Source: Datnioides undecimradiatus (Eukaryota > Chordata > Actinopteri > Lobotiformes > Datnioididae). From it: a DNA stretch of 64,000 nt. The stretch is from assembly GCA_008933995.1 (NCBI GenBank), contig WARS01000981.1:1054001-1118000 (forward strand), read 5' to 3'. This document shows, one piece after another, positions 27,185-41,149 of this stretch; position 1 is the stretch's first letter, and every line of letters begins with the position of its first letter. Below the pieces are notes generated by a model, which worked only from the letters and a program-made list of their open reading frames with translations, searched no databases and was not told the origin of the DNA. The translations under genes and the position numbers were made by a program.

Positions 27185-27320
27185 GAGATCAGAGGATGAG
27201 TTGAGAGTCCCAGCCTGAGGAACAAAGCTGCTCTGTAGTCTGGTGGTACATCAGCAGATACTTCTGTATCGCTTGTCAGAGGGCAGGACCGTGTTGCTGG
27301 GGTTGTCTTTTAGACTCCTA
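27185..27320. repeat. Possible dispersed fish repeat, class unknown
   Basis: The stretch with GAGTTGAGAGTCCCAGCC, then TCTGGTGGTACATCAG and CTTGTCAGAGGGCAGGA, resembles a frequently repeated teleost sequence from memory. No structural hallmark is visible to name a class. Confidence 0.4.
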
Positions 27321-30300
27321 TTCCTATGCAGAGCTTTCCCTTCTTAGAGCATGTGCATTTCATGCCATTTATTACTATATAATATCTCATAAAATATGCT
27401 AAATATATCTACATTAACTGTTGATTATCTTATATATTTCCATTAAACAAAAAAACCCCCTGCACAACAATAAATGCCTTGTATTAAGTGTTGTCTGTAT
27501 TGTCACACTCTAATGTAAGCTGTAAACATAAGAGCCAATATGTTACCATAGCGCAGCGCATTTATCGATCGAACGATCCCCTATGAGCACACTCAGTGAC
27601 ATCCACCGGACATTGAGCTATTCCCAAGAGATGGAAACTGCAGTTGCAGAGTTCAGTTTCGGAATGAACTACTCCGACCATGTTCATTTTAATGAAGGAA
27701 TATGTCACCCAGTGCAACCGCATTGCTCTTTTATGGGTTTTTAATTGTTTCTGGGCAATAACAGCGCGGCAGTGTGGCGACAGTGGAGACATAAGGCCGC
27801 GGCTGAGCACAATACAATACTTGTTAGTTGGATAAATTCATTATTGGTTTATTTTGGTTGCTTCGGGGGAGGTTTTTGATTAAAATAAAGCAGATAAATG
27901 CCCGTGCTTTACTTTAGATTACATGTAGAAGCATTTAGGCTACAGCGTGTTGTAGCTTTACTCTGCAGGCAATTGCACTACTGGTTGTGTGTATTCATTG
28001 CCACACTTCTATGGAATGAACAAATAGATAAGGTGTGTGTATAAGGTGCATGCTTCACTAGTGATGTGTGTGTATACTACATACTGTACACATATCTATC
28101 TATATCATTACAGTATGCATTAAATCTATTACATCATTATCCTTGTGTACATGCATGGAAATACTGGTGTTTGCATGATGAGGGAATGTTTACCTTAGAC
28201 CCCGGCTGCTACTATATATGCCCATTCGAGCAAATCTGAGTTTATTGGCTGAAAAGGGTCATGAATAATAAACAGCTGGCACACATGTAGATGGCCCACT
28301 CGCTGCTAACATCCCAGTCAACAAGGCCAAAGCTATTAATTGTGTTTATCGTGAAGTCAAACGTAAATCCTGGCTGTAGTCATCCCGATGTCATTATCTC
28401 ATAGAACCAGATTATTTACAATATTTATTGACCACTTTGGATTCGCATCATCAGACGCAGGTAGTCATCAGAAACAAGCATGGTGGGGCTTTATATTATG
28501 TGTTTGCTTACACTGTGTCTTGATTAAGTAACAAAGTATGGGTCAAAGTAGGTCATGAGGCTTTCCAGCTGTCGTAAATCTGTTTTCTTATTCCTTTAAC
28601 ATCATTTCTTTCTTTCTTCAGTCTTTGGTGCAATATTTTCTTCAGTTTGAAAAAGCAGCGACGTTGAATGATGATGCTTTCAGACCTCTCCTGCCCTGCT
28701 TTTCCCTTGCATCTTCTCGATGCTTTAGGTCGAGTTAAACCTTGCTAAGGAAGCCTCTGGGGTGATTCAGATTGCAGATGCATGTATGTGGCAGATTATA
28801 TTCTGTGATAGTGCCCTGTGGTGTGCGACTGTATCTCCGCTCTCCCATATCATCTTCTCCAACCACCCTGGGGAACGTGTTATTAACTGCCTCATATCGT
28901 TCACGGTGCGCCGAGGCTGAACTATCAGCCACTTGTCTTAAAGCTAGTTCACTCCAAAACTTGGAGCCTGAAGCTGCTAGATGTTTTAATGTTAGCCTTT
29001 AGTGCTACCACATGCCTCAGAGCTCTTTATTTATTGATGCGTTACATCTAAATCAACATGCAGTTTCATAGTACAGTTGGCACCTCATGCTGCTGGACTT
29101 TAAGGGCGTACTTCACAGTCTACCGATAACACTTTCTGTTTCACAAATGATGACCTGAGTGGTCATTCAAAGCGCTGTGAGATACAGAAACGATAACTGA
29201 AAGCTGCAGCTTTACACGTCTGTGTATACTTAATGCAACAGTATTCTCTTTAATCTGAGATGCAAGTCTATGCGTATAACATTTTTCCCCGCGTACACTG
29301 GACAAGACAGACATTAAGTGTTTCCCTGGCTGGATGAATGCCTCCAGAGGATAGATACAGAATGCTGCTGCATTATTAATAGTGTTCCGTCACCAAACCA
29401 ACAAACCAGATAATAACCCAAAACCATATTTAAACTCAGTGCAGCATAGAGAAACACTGACTGTACAAGTGATCAGCCAAAATGAAAACAAAGGCTTTTG
29501 TCTCCTCTGTGAAATTGGATCAACGGCACATGTGCCGCATTCATATTTGATCGGATCTCTCAGGACGAGGATGGGAAGAATCACGGCAGGATCAGTGCTG
29601 CAGGCTTCAGCTGTGAAAGTGACAATGACCTTCAAATAATAAACTGAATATAAAAATTACACGGTGAGCTACAGTACCGTATACAACACTCAAGAGCAAT
29701 GCATATAACGTGAAAATGCCAGAAACTCTGAGGCAGATATGGACTGAAAAAGGGAGAAATGTCATTTATTCTGGCCAATATAAGGAGAAAATATTCATAT
29801 ACTGCATAATCATTCTTTTCCCTGAATGCATTATGCAAACGTTTTCCTCCAAGTTTCTTGGACTAAAACATGATTTGAGCTCCTCTGATGCCCAGCACTC
29901 CCAGCAGACCACAACTTTTCAATATGCCATTGTCATATGCATTTCAAACGGCTGTGCTGAGGTGCTGCACAGGACACGCGTTTCTTTTTCTTCAGAGCAC
30001 ATCATCATCCACAGAGCGACATAGTGCACACACTTGCATGCGCTGTAGAATAAGGGACCAGCTGTTTCACATTCCTCCCCGCCTGCGATTTCCCTCTGAG
30101 TTGTTTTGACTGGCAGGTATTTGTGAGCCACACAGACAAATCAAATATCTTGCGGAGGTCTCTATCAAAACGCTAGCTGTTCTATGATGTGGCAAATCAT
30201 CCCGTTTCACAAAGGAAACATTATAATCATTTGTCGACACGTGCACGTTCTCAGTGAAAGGCTCTTTCTTGTTCTCGTCATTGACAGGATGAGTGAGAGG

Positions 30301-31119
30301 AAGATGTGGTAGTTTATCTCTATCCTACACCCACCCCACAAGTCAATCATCCACTTGTGTGCTGTCATCACAGGCTGGAAGGTTCAGCAGAATCCACCGT
30401 GGCAGGCAAAGTATGATAAAAATAGTACATGGTTAATGCCGCACTTACACCTTTTCCAAATTGCCTGCTGCAAACAAACAAGGCAAAGCATCGACAAAAC
30501 ACATTATGAGACATGGCTTATAGCATGGCATTTCTCAGACGCGAATATGCAAAGCAGGTTGCTGCAACATGCTACAACAAAATAATGATATTTAATATAG
30601 TGAGGCATTAAGATTTATGATTCTGCAGGAACACTGGAAGACAAACATCTTTGCAGAAAACCCTTTGCTTCTGCTTCTGCAGGTATTCAGAGTGTTCCAG
30701 TTCCACAAGGAGATGAAAGCTCGGCTTTCACGCCAAAATGAGCTTTATTTGAACAGATAATGGGCATGTTATTAGCTTCCCACATTAGTTTGCGATGTTA
30801 CAGGATGCATTAGAAAACCACCTGTTCGGGGCCGACGCAGCCACAATCACAGGATGTGACTGTGAGTAAACTAGCCAAGTAGGTGCAGCAAGATGAAAGA
30901 TGGCATCTCCAACCTTCCTTTCTTGACATATTAATGCTGCAATGAAGGGAAACGACATGTGGCTTCATTTTTAGAGTCAGTAACTGAGATGTTGCTGCTT
31001 TTCTTTTCCTAGTTAATTTTCCAATTTGGAATCAGAAATCTGTGGTGCTGGGCGCAGCTTTGAGCCCGCAGTGTTTAATGAGAAGACATAAAAAAAAGTC
31101 AGCAGCCACTTAAATTGGT
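27321..31119. other. Unassigned intronic DNA
   Basis: I see no recognisable gene, RNA or element in this stretch. Confidence 0.6.
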
Positions 31120-31124
31120 CCTTG

Positions 31125-31220
31125 AGCTCCTGTATGGCTCAGTGGGTGGAGCCTAAGAGACTGTAATTATCATCGGTGCCAGCAATGCTAAAAATAGAAG
31201 CACCGATGGTACCTGAAGGT
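31125..31220 (+). repeat. Possible tRNA-derived repeat head
   Basis: TGTATGGCTCAGTGGGTGGAGC (31132-31153) resembles a tRNA-like A-box region, as seen in fish SINEs. No B box was found, so this is a diverged fragment or chance. Confidence 0.35.
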
Positions 31221-31386
31221 GATCCTGCAGCTCTTTTTTTTTTAATAAAGAGCATATGTTATTTTATGAACATGAAAGTGGCAGCGTCTGTGTCATCGCA
31301 TGCACGAGCTCAGCGTGAGAGTGAGAATAGTTATAGGTGAGATTAACTGGACTGAAACAATTTGGTGCGCTGTTTCACTTTATTAA

Positions 31387-31406
31387 AAGAGAGAGAGAGA
31401 GAGAGA
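31387..31406. repeat. (GA)n microsatellite
   Basis: About ten GA units. Confidence 0.9.
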
Positions 31407-34400
31407 AATGGAAAAAAGAGATTGTCCTTTGAGAAATGTCACTAAACCAGACTTTTACACTGCAGTCGCTCAGCATTCGGACAGATTTCCAGTCACATTC
31501 GTGATTATTAATACCCAAGTGGCCGGTGTGCCGATGCGCGTATCAATGACCTTTTTGAGCGATTTGTGTGGAGTTACCTCCAGGAGAAAGGTAGACTTTG
31601 TACAAGATATAATCTCCTCCGCTATATGTGGTGAAGTGGCTGCAGAACAGCTTAAATCAGCAGAAATCCAAGAGATAACAGAGCGGTTGCCGGCTATTTT
31701 CTATGAAACTTGCCAGGAACTCTGCACTTCTCCGGGGCGGCTTGGCTAAGATTGCTGGCAGGGCTAACAACAGACTGCAGTGATTGAACCGTGGGAGATG
31801 ACAAATTTTTTCAAAATGATCTCCTGCTAAATTGAACTCTTGATCTGGTTGGGCTTTTGGTTCGGGCCGTGCGGCGGACATGAGGTTCCGCAGCCAGATC
31901 TGGCGCCCCGCAAAGTCTTCGGCCTCTCACGGATGAGTTTTATGAGCTGTCAATTCCTTTTGATCCGCTGCTTCCTCCAGAACTTATCTGTCCCACCACA
32001 CAAATTAAACATGCTGCCCACTCGCTGCTCCGTGCCAGTGCTCTGCACATCAGCGAGCAAGCACACACAGCAATAACTCTCACTTGCAGGTATCATATTT
32101 GTAAATAGAGATGCATAATCAAATATTCTCATGGACGACTGGCGAAGGAAGTGTTTATCCGACAGTGGGTTTAATTGTAGCCCCGGTCTTGAGCTGATTA
32201 ACACTTCAAATTTATGACTGGAGCATCTGTGTTTACTACTGTATGTATAAAGAGAGAGGATGCAGGTGGATCCACTCGTGGTGCTGATTAATCCTTAGAA
32301 TGTTTAAAAAAAAAAAAAAAAAAAAGCTAAGAAAGTACATAACAGCAACTCCCACTATCCCAGTGGACATGCAAATGGCCCTCATGCTACTGAGATGGAT
32401 TCATACTGCAGCTTTCTGCAAAACAAGAAGCGAAAGAAGAGCAAAGAGCCGAATGCATCTGCAAACAAGCGGGCCAGCAGCTGATGATGATTTTCATCCG
32501 CTGATCATCACTTGATTATGAGAGGAGCAGACTGTTTTGTTTGCAAACCAGCAGAAAACAACGGAAAATGCCCATCGACAATTTTCCAGAACTCAGAGAT
32601 AAAGACAGTTGTTTTTCTTCTTCGAAGTCCCGCCTCATTTACAGAACGGCTATCAAATCAGATGCAGAGTTTCAGTCAGCTGATCAGTTAATCCCCTGGT
32701 TGTTGTGTCGAAGCCTGTTGCCCAAAAACACATCAATGAGCCGCACTGTAGCTCTACAGCGATGTGTCGTTTCATATCAAAGAGCCCAACACGATTATTT
32801 TTGACTTGGTCCCACATATGTTACTGCTGAAAATAGTCTACTATTCCTTGCTGTCTGAGTGAGGCTGGCTGAGAGCTGTAGCATCCAGCTGCTTTGGGGG
32901 GAGTCATTTTAAAAAATGAAGGAGATCCACCCCCCCCATGACCCCCCACACAATCCAAGCAGTCAGAGAACGTTTGATGGGGTGGAGGTGGTGGAGTATC
33001 CACGGGTGGTATTTGGTGGGCTGGCCTGGGTAGAGAAAGTCTGTCCCTGACAACAGAAGGCCTTGGTAAACTGTTTTCACCATTTGCATCAGAGGAGCTG
33101 GAACTATCCGTTATGTTTGTGACCGTTTTTGTAACAAATCTCATGAAACATTTATTTCCCACACATCAAGTGACACTTTATAGTCCCGAGACAAACTGCA
33201 TCTGAGGAAAATAGCTCATGAAAAATGAATTCTGCAGGGCTGATCGTGTAAACTCTGTTTTTCTTTTTCTGATATTATGCTTCAGGCATTGTTGGGAGGA
33301 TTATAATGAATTCCTTTGATGTCTAGACATTCAAGATGTTCGCAACATGTCTATTTTATGGCTTTAAGTATCAAGAATGCCTTAAAGGGTTAAATCTCTG
33401 TGCCAAGTCCAATGACACCTCGGTAAAAACATGTTGTACTGTTCGTTATTACAGCTGCAGATGCCAAATTCAGCACGGGCCCCCTTAGAAGTGTAGCAGT
33501 TTGACTTGGAGCAGAGTTCAGGCCTGGCAAAGAGTTTTTTGTTGTTATATACAGTTCGACCTTGCAAAGGCCCCATGTCTTTCAGTACACGTCCCCTAAC
33601 AATCACTAACAACCGGGTCTTCAAAAAGGCAGCGGCAGACAAGGCTAAACCCCAAACACAGCTGAATTTGTAGTTCACACAGTGCTCAATACCGAACCCA
33701 CTGATCGCCACAGGATGCGGTACAATGCTAAAATACTGTGAGGAAAGCTGGCCGAGAGAAACCGAAAGGCGCGCTTTATACAGCACAGACTGCACTGAGG
33801 CTGATTGCATACAGGCAGCTTGACAGACAGGTGATCTGTTTAGGCAACGCTGTCACCAGATGCTCGGTAATTCTGCAAAACCCAGGGTTCAGGCGCTTTT
33901 GGGGATTTATTTATCTGTTAACTTTCCTGGATTCAAATTGCAGGGGTTACCTCTGACTATTTCCATAACTTCCTGAAAGGCAACAATTACGCCCACCTGC
34001 AGCCGTAAGAAGGCAGAATTTTTGCCTTTGCAACATGCTATCTTTTCACTGACAGATGACGTGCTGTACAAACTAGTCTAGTTTTTGAGCAGCCACCACT
34101 TTTGAGTCAGGCAACTAACACACGTGAAGGTCTTGTTAAAGTTGAATAACTAAAACAGTATTGGTGTAGTTGACAAGGTTTGGGAACGATTGGATTGATT
34201 ATCGAGTTTTTGGAACCTCAGTCATCATAGTAACAGTAATAAAAGCATGAAAAGATTAGGGAATGACTGTTGACAGTTGACCTGTTGTTGGAAATGGAAA
34301 ACTTTCTGGTGTGATCTGTCTAACCCACCTCCTCCTCCTCCTCTCTATGTGGACCTGACCTTCTCCTTTAATGTTGTTATCCGGTTATTCCCACAGCCAC

Positions 34401-35146
34401 TAGAGGTCACCATCACTTGAAGGTAATCAGATGTTTTAGGAGCATAGTGAAGTTGATGTTGCTGTCAGTACTCTTTGAAGGACGGTCTCATGACTAACAC
34501 TCCCCACAGTGTACAGGGCTCTCTACTTGCAGGACCATAACAGTGCATTTAAACTTGAAGCTGCAGAACCAGCCAATATGAATGCAACTAACTGGAATGT
34601 TTCAGGGTTATTATCAATGTTTGACATTAGCACGTGCCGCCCGCTAAGCGTATGCATGTTCAAATAAATGGTGCAAATGCAACGGAACAGTTTGTGACAT
34701 TCTACAATACAGATTGAGTCACCAGTTTGCTTGTTTTACTGGGATGCAAAGTTCTGTTCGGTTTGTAGTTTCACTACTGGGACAAAAAAACGTAAAATTG
34801 GAAACCATAAAAGACCATCAGTCAGAATTCCGCATCCAGCATGAAAGATATTACAAAGAAAATTAGCTCGGATCATGTGTGAGTCAGTGTACGTGTCTGC
34901 GTGTCCCGGGTAACGTGCGGTCGTCCTTCACCGAATCCACGTGACACAGTCTGCAGTTTTAAAGCATGCGCTGCGTTTTCACATGCATGGAATGAAATGA
35001 GAAAGAATAGAAGCACACGAGTTCAATGACGTATTACAAGTATTGCATCAGAATGTGTGGAAGAGAATGACACCGAGACGGCCAGACATCAGGCATGTTG
35101 TCTGTCAGTCAACGTCACCGTTGCCCTGGTTATGGAGACGGATCTA

Positions 35147-35148
<2 letters not shown>
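31407..35148. other. Unassigned intronic DNA
   Basis: It contains a 20-A tract at 32306-32325, a C-run (about 32927-32936), and a minus-strand open frame at 32821-33162 that is discussed as a finding but not accepted as a gene. Confidence 0.55.
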
Positions 35149-35191
<43 letters not shown>

Positions 35192-35205
35192 ACAGAGAGA
35201 GAGAG
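35149..35205. repeat. Compound (TG)n-(GA)n microsatellite
   Basis: About 20 TG units (35150-35189) followed closely by GA units (about 35194-35205). Confidence 0.95.
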
Positions 35206-38200
35206 ACCAGGAGAGAGAATGCCTTTCCCCTAAATAATCACACTTGAATATTGCTTTGCTGTTTTTCATGTGCAGTTAGGCGCTGTTGGTTAGAGCTGGT
35301 TAAAAAAGCTGCCGTGGCAGGTGGACCAAAAGATCATTTCGAGACATGGACAGGGGAGTTTGATCTGGAATTAACAGGAAGTGATGCCGTGTTTCTTTAC
35401 CACTCTGCGATTGAATGCATGTGCTGTGTTGGTTTAAAGCTGGGCATGCGTCAGAAGTCTTGACTTGACTGCGGAGTAAAGATAGCAATCAACACTGGAG
35501 AGATCTCGCAGCAGTAATATGAGCTCACCGCTGACTGTACATCAGCCATGTTGATGTTAACATGGGGATGATTGTTACAGTGCGTGGTCTGATTTGATGA
35601 ATAGGGGTTTGATCATCCTGACGGGAACTGTCTTCCAGATGTTGTGTATTAATATTCCAAACAAAAGCAGTCAACAAATGAATTCAACACTGTCCCGGAG
35701 TTTAATGAAAAACATATACAACAGGTAAAGAGAATAAAAATACATATTCATTATTGAAGTTTGCATGAAAACAGTTTTCATGTTGTGTAAAACACTTCAA
35801 TTCTGAAATGAGGATGAGCTGTGAACCAGAACACTGGAATATCAGGATTCCTCTCATAAAATGAGGTCGGCACAGTATTTGAAAAGAGAGCAAATGAAAA
35901 ATAAATTGATAGCTTTCATATTCAGCTTCTGAATCATGTTGATTATTATTTAGAGGTGCCATTTAGAGAAAAAAAACACATTTAAAAAGCTGCTTTGTGG
36001 CATCTTTTTCCACCACAAAACAGTCACGATGATTTAGACGAACTGAAAGGAATCATCCGTCATTTTAATAAAGATCTGGTTGCCACAGTTGATTTAATTG
36101 GCCTTTGAATCATCAGACTCACTGTGTAACTCAAATTAATACGTAATATTTGTTCACAAGACAAATACTACTCTCCGTGTGAGCGGCTCATATCCACAAA
36201 GGAAATCACAGATGCGCAATGAACGCCGCAACTTCCATCAAAAAAAAAAAAAAAACCCTCAAAGATCCCGCAGAGAATACCGGGTCGTGCGGCCGAGGAC
36301 AAAAACAAATACCATTACACGCCAAAGCTGTGATTGTGTTTCTGTTTGCTCTATTGAAAACTCTCAGATGATGATTGATCTGCTCATTTTTTGCAACTTT
36401 GCATGTCAAGAAACACAATAAAGTGAAGAACTGTCTGAATTATGCCTACAATCGCTTATCAACACATTCTCTATGTTTTATGAAATAGAAAGAAAGTCCT
36501 AGTTTCAAAATATTATTATTAATAATAATAAAAATGAATAAAAATGTCACTATGTCTTAAAGAAGGATATTACACCCCATTAAACAGATCCCAACACCCT
36601 CATATATGTGTGTGTTCTCCTACAGGTGACACACCAGTTCACTCTCACCTTGACAGGTCTGCTGCTCTGTAACACACGACTAGAGCACACTTAAAGGAAA
36701 GTGGCTGCTTAATATTGCAACAGTGCCCCACTGTTTCATGTTTCCCGGGCCGGTCGGTAATGGAAAGCAAATCCTCATTTTGAAAGGCATCGCAGTGTTT
36801 TCCAATATTCAATGTTCGCAAAAAGAAAGTTGATTCCATGAAGTGATTTTAGAAGAGCATTGTCTCCCATCAGCCCCTGAACGCACCGTTATGTTTTTGT
36901 TAGCATATCAGCTTGTGAGCATGTTTTAGGCAAAGTCTGTCTTTATGTTCTATGAGACACACTATGATGAACACATAGGGGATGCTTCTTGTTCACAGCA
37001 CAAAATATTGTGCCGTTTAAGGTTGCAGTGGGTCAGATCTTGTAACAAAAGCATAAGTTTTGCAGATCATGCAAAAAATTTGATTTTACACATTTTAAAA
37101 CTTTGCGTGTGCATGATGTGTGCAATATGTAACCCCGCCCATGTCACCAGGTTAGAGCAGCCATGCTAAGACGCGAATTATGAGTCAGGGTCTTGCCTGT
37201 TTGTCCACCAGCTGTGTGCAGTTCCCAGCAAACAAACCTGGTGAAATGATTCTTCCTCTACAGTTTTATTGTCTATATGAATATGATATGTGCCAACAAA
37301 CTCTGGTTCAATCTCAAAAAGTCATTTCACAAACTTGGCCAATGATGTCGAGATCTGATTGCACCAAACTTTTATTTTTACTTTTACTTTTACTTCTTTA
37401 ACAAAATGATGTAAAAGGCCAAAGCTGTTGAAAGCCACATGCAGCAGACCAGCTTATAAATGTGGACTGCCTCATCTCAGCCAGCGATGGCGCGGCTCTC
37501 TCATCTCCTCCTCCTCCTTCCCCTCCTCACTGCTGGCAGCACTGACCCTGCACTAAGCTCTCTCTCACCTCCTCCTCAATGTCCTCGTTGGGTTCGTTAC
37601 CATAATTAAAACGAACACTGTAAGTGGACTACTTGATTATTATGAGCAGATGATTTAAAAAGCACTTAAATGATTCTGCCCAGGTTTTATTTGGTATGAG
37701 CTGTTGATCACTGACTATGTGATACAGTGAAAAGTATAAAATGAAATGTTATATTATTGATGAATATTATTAAAGGCAGGAGAGATGAAGCTGGCAGGAG
37801 CAGCACTGCAGCAGCAGCAGCACCCTTAAAAACACCATTGGATTCCTGTGCAGATGTTACAAACACCTGTAACTCAACAGAAGTTGAGTTAAGTGCTCAT
37901 CATTGTTTTTGTCTGATGATGAGAAAAGAGGTGTCTGTTTCAAGGTAACAGACATAAAAGTTAAAGGGTGGTATTAGCCGAGTATCTTGAATTCCCCAAC
38001 CGGAGGTTTTCCCAAAGTTAGTTTAAAAAAAGAAAACTCATATCTTCAGCTCTTCCTTATCTTAACTTAAGACTTAAAATAGCGAGCTTCAGTGTTGTAG
38101 CCCCCGGTGTAGAAGCTGCGTTGCTCCAGGTTTGTGCTTTCCTCTGCTGCCCCATCGCTGTCTGCTCTTCAGCGCTGGCAGCAGGGTTGTGGCTGTCTAA

Positions 38201-41087
38201 CCCACACTGGAGCCTGCCTCCTGGCTGGTGCTCCGCACTACGGCCAGAGAGGCCAGTTGGGGTAAGCGGCTTGTTGTTTGGTGTGGTCTGCTGTCAAAGC
38301 AGAAGGAAAACATTCTATTTTTGTTTGTTTGTTTGTTCTTGTCTCATTTGGATTTAATACTTTTACATCATATAAAGCGCTAACAAGAGATCTGCGGGCC
38401 CTGAAGTGGTCGTCTAGCGGACTGTCATGTACCACTGCATTCATGGAGGCTGTAAAACAGTTTACTCTGTGGAATGTAAAGAAGCTGCAGCAGTGTCTTC
38501 TCTGCACAGCACTGACTGCAACCAACATGTTGTTGATGATCACAGATACCAAATACAAACAACACGATGGTGCATAGACCAAAGCAGCCCACAGCCATGT
38601 TGTGTAACCCCACATGTCCTGACCATCGTGTTTTGTGGTTATCAATCGTGCTGCATGTCTGCTCTGAGCTACAGGGCAACCGTGGACCATTTTCTAACAA
38701 CACGCAGCAACTTCGTCAACAAGAAAGGTTTGTTTTAATGAGGCACATTGTTTTTAGTTATAAACAAAAAGATTTTTGATGTAGAAAACAGAGCGATATG
38801 CAAAAGAAGAGTGTTTTGCAAAAAAATTAATAATTCGAGATGCAGTGATAATGAGAAAATATGTCACGATAACGTGAGAAATGTCTTGTTATAACATAAA
38901 AAATGACTGTGGAGAAACTGGAAATGAGCACTGAGCAGATTCTTTCCATCGCGTTGGCAGCACGGCGTCCCGCGCCGCGCTCCGCTGTACTGAGTGGATT
39001 TCAAAACGTGATAAGTGTATCTGAGCCCCTGAATCCTACTTAAGAAACAATCATGAGCATGAAAACAAAGAGCGGACTTTGGTTGTTCCCGAAAAGACGG
39101 ACGAATACAGACCGTGTGTGAGCAGCTCTCTCTGTTCTCTGTTCCGGCAGCTGTGGCTCTGACTTGTCTTTCTCACGAGCGACATCAGTTTGAGCTGAAA
39201 TGATGCTGATTGCAAATCTACCTTTAATAACAGCGCGCGCCGCTGCTCCGGCGTGCCCTTATTTAATTTATAATCTGATATCACAAATTGATACAGAACA
39301 AATTACCATTCTACTTGCTCATTTTGCTCCTATCTGTATCATTTTATTTATTCTTTTTCCCCCCCACTAGAGTAATCAACCACTGCTGGCACATTTGCAA
39401 AGGTTATGCTGGCTCAGGGAACATGTCCAAAAACCGGCGCCGTGTAATCAATTTACAGATGACCGTATTAGTTTAAAATGAGTTTTGAGTGACTGTGATG
39501 ATTCAAATCAGCGCAAATAGGTGCCTCTGTCACTCCCAATAAGCTTTTTTAACACAGGCAGAAAAATGGTGTTTTGGGACGGGAAAGCAGCTGGGTGTTA
39601 GGATCTCTTATTTTTAATGTAATAACACTATTTCCGAAATATGCTGACGCTCAGACGGGGAATAAATTCGTTTCGGGAGCTGTTTTTGTGTGCGGCATCA
39701 AGCTAGGGACACGTGTTACGGTGGCACGGGGGCGGCGGCGCTTTGAAATCAACTTTACTGTAAAACAGTCAAATTGTTACCCGAAGATAAGCTCACCTTC
39801 AAAAACAGCCAATCACGCCGACACAGCTCAGTTCACACGCAAGGGAGAGGCGCGCTGCAACACTGGACACTTGCAATTACATACCCAAACCGCCCTCCAT
39901 GGCAACAATACATGTCACCTGAAGTGGAACCTGTTTACATGCCAGCCACCCATTACGAGTTACACCGGCGCTTTGTTGTTTATTTGCCTCCACAGAGCTG
40001 CATGCACTCCCTGTTCCCAATCTATTTACATTCAGGCGGCATGGCTAACAGTCTGATTACAGCTAGAAAACGCTCCGAATGCCCCGAGGCGTTTTTCAAG
40101 TAACGAGTGGCAACGCTGGGAAACGTTAAACACATATTACAAAACATTGTAATGATCACAGAACATTTCAGGGCATGGCTCATAATCAGCGCATGAATTC
40201 CTCAAGTCATGCAGGGTTGTGGCATGAGGGAAAGTGCAGGTACGCTGAGACCTTACTTCTCATTAGGACATAAACTAAATGCTACATGTTCATGAGTTGA
40301 TTATCAGTTTATTTTGTATGTGTATCACCAAAGTCATATTTAGATAGCCGTTGCCATGTTCATTTGGAAGAACCAGGTAGCTGATATCAAATATTTAATA
40401 ACAGTATTTAACATCCATTTTAGAATGTTTTACATATCAGTACAGCAACCATGAAACCCAATAAACTGTGTGTCAAAGAGAAAGAAAGAGTAGGTGTGTG
40501 AGAACTCTACATGACCTGATTAGACTACAATCAGGATAATTTGGACCTGGTCTGACTCAGGTCGTGTCCTCCTTTTCAGAACCAAGTGGACCTGTAAAGA
40601 CCTCTAGTCTCGTTGTTATCAATAGCATTATCAGGCTCCGGGGGGTTTTGTGGAGCTGTAGACGCTGGAAATCAGAATAATACCCTACTTCTTCCATGTT
40701 ACTGTCTCCTCCCTCTTCTGATATACTGCTTCATTTGGGATAAAATGCACATGAAACCACAAATGATTGTATCTTCAGCACAAACCCCGGCTCAACCTGT
40801 AGACCCTTCCTACACCTGGTTCTGTTTAGTTCATCCTGAAACCCGGAGTAACCTAATCCCAAATCCAACATTTGAAGCCACAGTGTAATATATTCATTAC
40901 AACCCTTCTTAACCTGTGACCCTCACCAAAACCAGTTTAAGGAGCCTATGATGATTGTTAAGTATTGAAGTCTTCAAATGCATGGCAAATTGCTGACCTA
41001 CTGTTCTCAGATGGTTCTTATCAAGTGCCCCGTGGTGTGAAACTACTCCACTTTCTTAAAAACCTGGAGAGTGACATCCCATCAGTT
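35206..41087. other. Unassigned intronic DNA with a CpG-richer block
   Basis: Minor items are 16 A at 36240-36255, CTC-rich tracts near 37500-37575, and (TTTG)n near 38324-38340. From about 38940 to 40130 CpG dinucleotides are visibly denser than in the flanks. No exon was recognised. Confidence 0.55.
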
Positions 41088-41125
41088 TTCCTCATGGGAT
41101 CATTAAAGTTTCATCTTATCTAGTC
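41088..41125 (+). mobile_element. Possible 3' tail of a non-LTR retrotransposon
   Basis: CATGGGATCATTAAAGTTTC followed by ATCTTATCT resembles the 3' ends of fish LINEs that stop in a GGGATCAATAAAG-type motif plus short ATCT repeats. No coding part lies upstream, so it would be a strongly 5'-truncated copy. Confidence 0.35.
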
Positions 41126-41149
41126 AAACCACTGGGAGGAACGTAATGA

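Noticed and set aside
31132..31153. A functional tRNA gene
   Set aside because: Only an A-box-like stretch is present; there is no B box, no cloverleaf and no terminator.
38238..38703. Overlapping open frames with a hydrophobic, membrane-like segment on the minus strand
   Set aside because: Frames are open on both strands at once and the hydrophobic stretch lacks any family motif. Most likely chance.
39574..40056. 160-codon + strand open frame in the CpG-rich block
   Set aside because: It opens with TTG rather than ATG, and the translation resembles no known family. CpG-rich DNA is stop-poor, which explains the length.
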